Shown piece after piece: positions 6,611-13,955 of a DNA stretch of 13,955 nt. Each line of letters begins with the position of its first letter. Position 1 is the first letter of the stretch. The translations under genes were made by a program, and so were the position numbers. The stretch spans positions 1-13,955 of the forward strand of contig MU129437.1 of assembly GCA_014904985.1 (NCBI GenBank), given 5' to 3'. A model generated the notes under the pieces. That model searched no databases. It saw only the letters and a list, made by a program, of their open reading frames with translations, and had not been told where the DNA came from. The stretch comes from Hydnum rufescens UP504. Lineage: Eukaryota > Basidiomycota > Agaricomycetes > Cantharellales > Hydnaceae.

Positions 6611-8476
6611 CTAGGCACGCTCCTCCAGGGTCCTGCGATACTCCCTGAGCCTGGAGAAAGCGTTCCGTAGCCCGGGTTCTGACTCGAAGGTATTGTGCTC
6701 CGGCCTGTAGCCCTTCCATCTTACGAGATACTCTCTTCTTCATTTCTGTGGATTGTATCAATGCCCGACTATTCTTTCTACTTCGTACTCTTCTTCTGCG
6801 GCTAATTCTCTCATTTCTGGGAGCTTTGCTCGTTCTTCTGCCTGGTCGTCGCAGTAGTATTTCGTTAGATGTTGTATATTTATAACGGGGTGCATCTTAT
6901 ACTCGGGTGGTATCTGGAGGCGATATACTACAGGGTTGATCTTTTCTGAGACCAGGAAAGGGCCTATGCGATGTTGTACTAGCTTTTGCCCTGTCCCTTG
7001 TATGTCCACTAGCTCCAAGGAATGAGGATTCACTAGAACCTCATCCCCTTCTTCGAACTCCTCGTCACGTCATCTAAGATCATAAGCTTTGGCTTGCCTG
7101 GCTTGGGCTCATACTAAAGCGTCCCTTGCTCGGGATCGGTGCACCTTGAGCTCGTTGATAAAGGCTGTCGCTGCTATGCCATTGGGCTCGATCCGGGCGA
7201 TTCCTCTCTTTACCAGGTCTATTGCTACTGCTTTCGTCTGAGGTGCATACCCATGCAATAGGAAGAAGGGTGAATAGCCCGTGGAGGAGTGTGGCGTAGC
7301 ATTGTGGGCCATCGCTAGCGTCCCTAGCCACTGGGCCCAGGAGCTATGATTACCTGCGGTATATGCTCATAATGCTACCTCCAGCGTGTCATTAGCCTTC
7401 TCGGTCTGCCTGTCCATTTGTGGGTGATGTGAAGTCGAGAGTAGCAGGCCCAAGTCTAAGTGCTTGGCCACTGATGCCCAGAAAGACTTGGCCCACCTGG
7501 CGTCTCGATCGGCAATCATTTGGTGGGGGATACCGTATTTCAGAACCAGGTGTCACACGAATAGCTTCGCGAACCCCTCCTGCTTTAGATCGGAAGTCGT
7601 GGGGATGTACTGGATGAACTTCGTAAGCTTGTCTACGATCACTAATACTGTGTCGAACCCCTCTGACTTCGGGAGGCCTGTAATCAGATCTAGCGTAACT
7701 ACTTTGAATGGAAGCAGCGGGATCACGTGGGGGCATAGCTTTCCCGCGGGGCCATGTTTGTCCGACTTGGTCTTTTGGCAGATGTCACATGTTCTTGGAA
7801 ATTCTATGATGTCCACCCACATTCTGGGCCAGTAGAATCTCGCAGCTAGCTTGTGAAACAGCCGGGAAGATCCTGCGTGTGCTGCTTCCCAGGGCGACTC
7901 ATGAGAATCTTGGATTATTTTCCTCACTTCTGACTTGGGTATGCATAAGCAGGCGACCCAATTGGTGTCGCGGAAGATGAGGAGGCCCTCCTCTGATCGA
8001 TAGAAGCGTCATGCTGCTGAGAGCTCCTCTTCGTCGTCAATGGCTTCTTTCCATGGCTGCTTGAAGCTGGGATCATCCTGATATCCTTGGACGAAGGCTT
8101 CTGTCCGCATGGGGCTGATGGAGATATCCAGTGTCCAGGGCATCCATTCTCGACCAGGGGGATTGGACATCTTACCCCTCTGCCTCGCTGCTACTTCTAG
8201 CTCATCTGCTGTTGTTGGAGGTATCCCTTCTGACGTCTTTTTGGCTTGTGCTCGTGTCGATAGAAACGCTGCTCATTCTGCTGGTCTCCTTTCTACGACG
8301 TCTCCCCACGCAAATAAGGGTTGCGCCGGGAGTTGGCTTGGTAAAGCCGGGGAGTTGTCTTCAATGGGTGATTGATGCGGCAGGATTTGTCGCAGCCTGG
8401 AGAGTGGATCTATGTTTGAGTGTACGACTCCTGCTCGATGTACTATATCCAAGCCTGGGTACGCTGCGAACACTAC
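6611..8476 (-). pseudogene. pol: pol, 3' part: RNase H C-terminus, integrase, chromodomain
   Basis: This continues pol after a one-base loss in the C5 run at 8476-8480. It opens with the RNase H/connection end (VFAAYPGLDIVHRAG...SNIDPLSRL). Integrase follows: the HHCC zinc domain is intact (His 7903-7901 to Cys 7780-7778; CDICQ), and so is the catalytic D-D-35-E (Asp 7690-7688, Asp in ADRD 7510-7508, Glu in QTEK 7402-7400). A GPF-like module follows (HRIGPF near 6950), then a chromodomain (YEVERIVGH ... YLVRWKGY, about 6793-6650). Chromodomains direct integration to marked chromatin. Eight TGA codons interrupt it at 8275, 8011, 7555, 7369, 7111, 7072, 6760 and 6742 (first base on the minus strand); every one fits a former CGA Arg. 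The gene ends at TAG 6613-6611. Confidence 0.93.
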
Positions 8477-11307
8477 CCCCACGCTGCGAGATGCCTGTTG
8501 GCATTCTCGTAGGTTCGAGCCCACTGTAGGGCCACGTGATCCATAATTACTATGTTCTTTTCACCTTCGATAAATGGTTGGAATCGCACTAGCGCTTCCT
8601 TAACTCCCAGAGCTTCCCTTTCGGTCGCTGAGTAGTTCCTTTCAGCTGACTTCAGAGATCTGCTCCAGTAGGCGATCACTCACTCGACATTGACTATTGT
8701 GTCTTCTACTCTTTCGGCCCAAGAACCTGGATTGGGTACATCGTTTGTATTCTTCGAGACTTGATGGGCTAGTTTTGGGACTGGTTCACCCTTGGCATGG
8801 GTGTCTACAACCTTATCGTAGGTCTTTGTGCCTTTCAGATCTCGTAGGGCGATGGGCTGTACCTGCTGTAGACTAGCTCCCATTGCTACATCAGAGGCAT
8901 CAGAGTATATGTGATATGGTTTTCCAGGCATCGCATGCCCCAGTACGGGGGCTGAGATGAGTCCTTCCTTAATGTCTTCGAAGGCCCGTTCCTGTTCTGC
9001 CCCCCAGATCCAGCTCGTGCTTTTTCGTAATAATTCAAATAATGGCGCGGCCTGCTCTGAATAGTGGGGTATGTAGTGTGAGAAATAGACGGCCATTCCT
9101 AAGAATGTTTGTAGTGTGGTTTTATTATGGGGGTGAGCCAAGCCTGTAATGGCTTTGATTTTTTCCTTGTGCATTGACAGCCCCAGCTGGGAGACTTTTT
9201 GTCCTAGTAGCAGGATAGAGGTATACATGAAATGACATTTCTTTGGTGCTAGAGTCAGCTTGGTTTCTGCACAAGCCTGGAGGACTTGGTCGAGATGCTC
9301 CAGGTGCTCCTCGTATGATTTCAAGTACACCACTATATCATCTATGTAGACTAGTGAGAATATCCATAGAAAAGGGGCTAGGATAGATTGCATCATCCTC
9401 TGGAAAATGGAGGGGCCATTCCTGAGGCTGAAGGGCATCCGTTTGAACTGCCAAAGCCCTCGATGTGAACGAAAAGCTGTCTTCTCTTTATCGTCCTCAT
9501 CCATTGTCATCTGATGAAATCCTGCTAGTGTGTCGAGGGCGGACAGAACCTGCAATCCAGACAGAGCTTGCAAGATCTTGGCTTGCCACGGGATTGGGAA
9601 CTTGTCTGGTATAGTCATAGCGTTGAGTTTCTGGTAATCCACACAAAACCTCGGTTTCCCATTCCTGTATGCTATTACTACGGGGGCAGCCCAAGGACTT
9701 TTCAAGGGTTCTACTACTTCTTGACAGATCCACTTATCCATCTGCTCGTCGATCACCAGTCTTTTCGCTGGGGAGGCCCCATACATCGGCATGGAGACTG
9801 GGTGGGCCTCCTCTTTCATGTGGATCTTAGCGATTGTATCCAATGTCCCCAGGCGATCATCGAAACTGAAGGCCTGAATGTGTTTTCTGATCAGCTTCAG
9901 CATCTTCGCTCGTATGTCCAAAGGAGTGTCTGGAGCTATATCTATAAGCTCCTCCAGCTTCCTTGATTCATACATCATTGGATCCGCGGGTTCTGACATC
10001 TTGGGGCCCCACAGCTCGTCAGGATCATCAGGTTTGGGGGGGATCTCCAGCGCTCGCGACTTCGCCAGCACTTGATCGGATAGGTCCCTGTCCCCTAACG
10101 ATCCCCGGGCTATCTTCTGCACTACTTGGGCGTAGGCTCTCAAATGTTGCATCTGCTCATCGTCCTTGGCTCCATCGAAGTATTGCTCGGGGTCGTGTAG
10201 CACACCTAGTATGTCACCCCTGTGAATCCATTCCACAGAGGGGGATGTATTAGCTACAGGTACTGTGAGCTCTTCCGACTTGAGCAGCATCGAAGGGGCT
10301 GCCAGGAAGCAACCATTGCCCGTGGAGAGCGTGACCCTCTCCATGAACCACTCGTCGCGCCCCTTAGCTGGACCTTGCACGGGAACCCTGGCGACCCAAC
10401 CAGAATGGATCCTCATGTCCCTTGCAGCTTTCAGCAAGCGGGGCATGCGTCAGTGTTCTTGGTCATTGGTAGGGTTCCTGGAAGCGGCTAGGTATGCGGC
10501 GCGATTTTTTATCTCTGGAGGATGGCGGGGCTGAACCTGGAACTTCTCTGGTGAAAAGGGGGTTGAGTAGGCGGGGACATCGAACTGTTCCCCTGGCTGG
10601 TTAATCACCAGGCGCGTTTCCTGTGCTGTCCTCAGCACCGAGACTTCATAATTAACCTGGAAGTCTTCTCCTAGTAGTACTGGGACATTCATGCCTGGGA
10701 TCACGTAGGCTTCTTCAACGAATTCCAGGACTCGGTTATTCATCGTGGGCATGAAGATGCGAAGGTTTATAAAACCCAGAATCTTTGCTTGGTTGGTGAG
10801 CTCGAAGAGGCTAAGTTTCATTCCCTTTTGTAGTTTCGGGTGGTACTCTAGGGTGTTGTAGTATTCCTCCGATATCAGGGTGATGTCGGCACCTGAATCC
10901 AGTTGTAACTGTACTTTGGGACTCGAAAGAGACCCTAAGCAGCCCCTGTACATGCTGAGAGCTGTAATACCAAGGGCAGATTTCCCTGGGGGTGTAGTCC
11001 TAGCTTTACAACAACGAATGACCTTCACTGGAGGGTCATTCGGTGCTTCTTGAAATCCAGGCAGAGGGCCCTTGGCTGACATCGACCTTGTCGCCGTGGC
11101 TGCGACCCTTCTATACGTTCTTTTGAGGTCCTTGGAAGCTCGTTTCTCTGGTGGCTTCTTCGGCAGGTCCAGGGGGACTTTTATGGGAGGGGGAAGCAGT
11201 ATATTACTCGTCACTATATTTACATTATGCAACAAGTCGAGGTGTGTTTCTATGTACATGGGCTTCCCGTGGGGTACAGGGGGGCCAGATGATGAAGCTA
11301 GTTTCAT
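8477..11307 (-). pseudogene. pol: pol, 5' part: protease, reverse transcriptase, RNase H
   Basis: The aspartic protease active site LDSGAD is at 10902-10885. Reverse transcriptase follows with the fingers/palm order of Ty3 elements: CVDYQKLN, LSALDTLAGFHQ (first catalytic Asp) and VYIDDIVVY (YIDD 9348-9337). RNase H begins at YSDASDVAMG (Asp 8898-8896) and continues with YWSRSLKSAERNYSATEREAL. Between these lies an insert of about 55 residues (LKGTKTYDK...EDTIVNVE). Two TGA codons break the frame, at 10452-10450 and 8682-8680, both fitting CGA. The frame is open upstream of the ATG at 11307 to near 11330, where it overlaps the end of gag in the -1 phase. Pol would be made as a Gag-Pol fusion and cut by the protease. 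Confidence 0.95.
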
Positions 11308-11318
11308 CTGCCCTGTAT

Positions 11319-11325
11319 TTAAAAA
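11319..11325 (-). promoter_or_regulatory. gag-pol junction: possible -1 frameshift site
   Basis: On the minus strand gag ends AAT TTT TAA. Slipping one base back on the T5 run re-reads TTT and enters the pol frame as TTA AAT ACA, which is open into the protease. This is not a canonical X XXY YYZ heptamer. Since other breaks in this copy are single-base losses in homopolymers, a lost T that split a single Gag-Pol frame explains it equally well. Confidence 0.4.
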
Positions 11326-13137
11326 TTCGGCACTGCATCAACCATCGCTGAGTACGCAGCCTTATAGTCAGGCATTTCATACTGCCGGTGCTCCTTTTTA
11401 AGCGTTCTCCTTTCGAGATGATTAGAATATGCCCCAAAGTGCTTGCAATCCCTAACCCAATGTTTTTCACTTCCACATGCGAAGCATTTTTGATTCGGCT
11501 TGTGATGGCTAACCACAGCATCATCCCGAGGGTAGGGATAGGTCTTTTCTGCCGTATCTGCCCTTTTTTCCCGTGGGTAAGGGCGGCATGGTGGATGATA
11601 GGGTCTGCCCCCCAGGCGTCTTCCCACACTGAATGCCATCGAAGTGGCTTTCCCTCCTTCTGCTTCCTCACTAGAGTAGTAGAAGGCCCCGTCGGGATCA
11701 TCGCTGTACTTGGAGTGCAGCAAGTCTCTTTCACTCCTTTCTTCTTCGTCCTCCTGTGCCATGAAATTCGCCCTCTTCGAGTTTTTCATCTCCTGGCAAT
11801 GTCAATAGTGCTGTGAAGACCTCCACTGCATTACTAACATCGCTTGGTGTGCATTAGAACTGATTCAATCGGGGGTCTATCGCTCCACCTCAATACTACA
11901 TCCCATTCCGTGGGGGCATTATTCATCACCGACGCTGTTTCCTCAGGGCTATTGGGTGTGAAGCACAGGAAAATGCGAGAAAGGAGGATGCGTCGCTGGA
12001 TGTATTCGGCAGGTGATTCTTCAAGGTGGTCGACACTACAGAAAGTTTCCTCATTATATTTAATTCATTGGGCCGTATACCAAGCCTCTCCCAAGTACTG
12101 GTGCAGTACCCATTCTCGTAGGGTGTCCCAGGACTGTACAATGGAGTGCTTGACGGGTACTGAATGAGCCTGCCAAGCCATGGCCACCACCCCTTTGAAC
12201 CTGAAGGCGGCGATTTGGGCTAGTTGGTTCTCTATCGCAGGACCTAGCCCTACAAGATCATTGCACTTGTAGAGCCAATCGATCGCCATGTCCTGATCGC
12301 CATCCCATTTGGGGACAGCGGCCCATTTCAGCCAGTTATCCCAAGTCACTCCTGATGGGGGGCATTGAACGAGGCTCCTACAGGCCCCGGGGGTCCTGGG
12401 GGTCCGGGGGGGGCCAGGAGGGCTGGGGGGGCCCAGGAAACCACCCTCGCCTGGGAATTCTCCACTAGGAGGTACTCCTGGGGCTGGGCTGCCTTGCCCT
12501 GGGCCTCCCCCTCCTGAACCTCCTCGCCCAGGCTTGCCACCATCACTCGGAGGCCTGCCTCCACCTTTGTTCGAGCCCTGTGGGCAAGAGGGGGGAGGGG
12601 GTGAAGGGCCCTTGTCCTTGGAGTCCTCCATGGGGGGTCCTGGGCTTTCCTTCTGCAAAGAGCCTTGCGAAGGCATTGGGGCGGTGTGCTGGCTCCCAGG
12701 CTTTGAAAGGGGCATGCTTGTGGGGTTACAGGGGAAAAGAGTGCGTGAAAGGGAGAAGGGCTCCGTCTTGACTATATTCGTGTAGTAGTCATGAGCCCTT
12801 GTGGCTCCCAGGGCCGGCAAAGTGGGGGTATCTGTGACAGAGTTCCAGGTGCGGCCTGGGTACTCATCTCCTTCTCCTGTGGAGTTCGCTTGCCTAATCA
12901 AATAATTGGTGAAGGGCAAACAAGCACGAGAGGGGCCCGCAGGTTGAAGCATGAGGGGTCTCCACTAGGATGCCTCCCCATTGTGCATTCACCTATAGGG
13001 CTCATTTCTCAGGATCCCGTGGGCTCCCTATTCGTGACTTGTGATCTGGAAGGGGTCCAGAGAGCATTCCGTAGCCCTTCTCCCAGTGTAGAGACTTGCT
13101 GCGAGATGGCCACTAGCTTATTCTGGGGGTGCTGCAT
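11319..13137 (-). pseudogene. gag: gag: capsid and CCHC nucleocapsid polyprotein
   Basis: Gag forms the virus-like particle and binds the element RNA. The likely start is ATG 13137-13135, opening a short helical N-terminus (ISQQVSTLGEGL). A Pro/Gly-rich low-complexity linker spans about 12620-12345. The capsid-like region (WDNWLKWAAVPKWDG...AIDWLYKCND) spans about 12330-11870. An acidic linker and a basic stretch precede a perfect CX2CX4HX4C zinc knuckle (CFACGSEKHWVRDC, 11486-11445). The stop is TAA 11321-11319. The gene is damaged: TGA codons at 13011, 12067 and 11804 (all possible CGA), one apparent base loss at about 12955-12970 and another near 11852-11858 (SVL to NAHQAM). It overlaps ORF0 by 20 bases at the 5' end and pol at the 3' end. 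Confidence 0.88.
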
Positions 13138-13955
13138 AGGAGTGGCTGACTCTCTGGGTGTAGAGTCGTAAAGGGGGAATGTCTTGCCAGTTCAAAGGGG
13201 AAGCATCTAAGTCAATCAACAAGGCCGGAGCGCCGATGAATTCCCAAGCCTTGTCTGATCGGAAGGGGGCATCAGCCAGGCTGGCAGGTTTATAATAGAG
13301 CCCGGCCCTGCCCTTGGGCCTTGATTGGGGCCCAAACTCACGCCGATACTTGGCTCTTCGAATTCTGAGCCGGGGACGAAGAGACCTAGGCCATGGGGAT
13401 TGGTCTCAACCCTGGGAAGAGGCTGCACATTGAGCGCTTCTCCAGGTTCACATCGTACTCGGCGAATTTCGACGCTTGGTTACCCGAAAAGGGGTGCCTC
13501 GTTGCAGTTATGATAGGATGCGTCCCTTCGATGTCACCTTGGATCGCCTCCCATCCTGTAGTCAATGCTCGCCTGGCAACCTTCTTCGTGGGGAGACAGG
13601 GGTCGTGCCAGGCTTTATGTAGACGATCCCTCAACTCGGGCGTAGGAGGGAGAGAATCTTCGGAGGCCATGGGTGTGGAGAGAGTCTTGCCCTGGTGGAG
13701 TTTCCTCAGCTTATAGAGCTGCGCGAAGGTCAGTTCGATGTGAAGCTTCAACAGCTTATCGGCCATCCTTAGCTCCTCAATACATTTGGACATCCATAAC
13801 TGCTCTGTCAATTTCCCTTCACGATCTATTACAAATCAATGGTCCTCCTCCCCTACTATAGCTATGATGTCTGAGATTACATTCTGTAGCCTCTCTATTC
13901 CCATTTGCACTGTAATTAGGAGTTCCCTATCCATGTGCCATTCTCATTGCTCTTC
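13118..13955 (-). pseudogene. ORF0: unrecognised ORF upstream of gag, partial
   Basis: A coding frame enters from the right edge and ends at TAA 13120-13118, overlapping the gag ATG (13137) in another phase. Its first two-thirds is one frame with two TGA codons (13946-13944 and 13838-13836), again consistent with CGA. Two apparent one-base losses, near 13454 and near 13363, then carry coding character to the end. The N-terminal visible part looks helical and charged (TEQLWMSKCIEELRMADKLL), the rest is basic and rich in Tyr, Pro and Arg. I recognise no domain. It could be a separate leader ORF or an N-terminal extension of gag; the overlap with a clean gag ATG favours a separate ORF. The 5' LTR, primer-binding site and ORF0 start lie beyond the window. 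Confidence 0.6.

Larger units (their letters stand above)
1829..13955 (-). mobile_element. Ty3/gypsy chromodomain LTR retrotransposon, 5' end outside window
   Basis: The minus strand carries, in order, ORF0, gag, PR-RT-RNase H-IN-chromodomain, ORF1, ORF2, a short G-rich tract and a TGTAATAT-ended LTR. The PR-RT-RH-IN order defines Metaviridae/Ty3-gypsy and the chromodomain at the integrase C-terminus places it among the chromoviruses. At least 12.1 kb lies in the window without reaching the 5' LTR, which is long for this group; ORF0, ORF1, ORF2 and the spacer account for the excess. All main genes except ORF1 carry in-frame TGA codons or frameshifts, so the copy is not autonomous. The five bases left of the LTR (AAAGG, 1824-1828) are the predicted target duplication if the usual 5-bp rule holds. 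Confidence 0.92.

Noticed and set aside
6420..6761. Long minus-strand frame extending ORF1 upstream to an ATG at 6761
   Set aside because: This part lies out of phase over the recognisable chromodomain (YLVRWKGY reads in another frame), so it is a shadow; only the part from ATG 6419 is kept as ORF1.
7420..10534. Numerous plus-strand frames of 65-132 codons opposite pol
   Set aside because: They are antisense shadows of conserved RT, RNase H and integrase coding sequence.
12346..12785. Gly/Pro-rich frames on both strands (12346-12564 minus, 12534-12785 plus)
   Set aside because: They are alternative readings of the GC-rich low-complexity linker of gag; the frame joined to the capsid-like region is the real one.
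2425..13955. TGA recoded as an amino acid (alternative code or selenocysteine)
   Set aside because: CGA is still used for Arg in the same genes (for example in ADRD of integrase), basidiomycete nuclear genes use TGA as stop, and the pattern is simpler as CpG deamination.
1..13955. tRNA, rRNA, CRISPR array or telomere repeat
   Set aside because: No cloverleaf with A/B boxes, no rRNA core sequence, no regularly spaced identical repeats, and no TTAGGG array was seen.

Overview
The window looks like nuclear DNA of a filamentous basidiomycete, probably an agaricomycete. The evidence is 58-60 nt GT-AG introns in a decayed PIF1/Helitron-type helicase and a Ty3/gypsy polyprotein whose RNase H has an insert that I recall from agaricomycete elements. 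There is no bacterial-style gene organisation, and I found no tRNA, rRNA or CRISPR. No host gene is evident: the window is transposable elements and their debris.

Layout. (1) 1-209 is packed with CCATGG-centred palindromes. (2) 208-1434 (+) is the C-terminal part of a PIF1-like helicase, broken by a frameshift and stop codons and lacking its Walker A/B half. (3) 1435-1828 has no gene but holds a 17-bp tandem repeat, two perfect hairpins and a 48-bp tandem repeat. (4) From 1829 past the right edge, on the minus strand, lies one large Ty3/gypsy chromodomain retrotransposon (more than 12.1 kb). Its 3' LTR is 1829-2406, bounded by TGTAATAT...ATATTACA. Its 5' LTR and primer-binding site are outside the window.

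Read 5' to 3' on the minus strand, the element carries: an unrecognised ORF upstream of gag (ORF0, open at the window edge to 13118); gag (13137-11319) with a CCHC knuckle; pol (about 11320-6611) with protease, reverse transcriptase, RNase H, integrase and a C-terminal chromodomain; an intact unrecognised 265-codon ORF (ORF1, 6419-5622); an ORF-poor AT-rich spacer with diverged repeats (5621-4414); and a second long unrecognised ORF (ORF2, 4413-2425) ending just before the polypurine tract and LTR.

The copy is dead but fairly young-looking. In the reconstructed frames I count 19 premature stops. All are TGA and all could derive from CGA (Arg), which points to CpG deamination by methylation or a RIP-like process rather than random decay. 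The inferred frameshifts can all be explained by loss of a single base. Catalytic residues of protease, RT, RNase H and integrase (D-D-35-E) are still visible.

The least explained parts are the extra ORFs: about 2.8 kb of coding sequence in two ORFs 3' of pol and another ORF 5' of gag overlapping the gag start. They share the strand and, for ORF0 and ORF2, the TGA-type damage of gag-pol, so they look like cargo of the element rather than neighbours.
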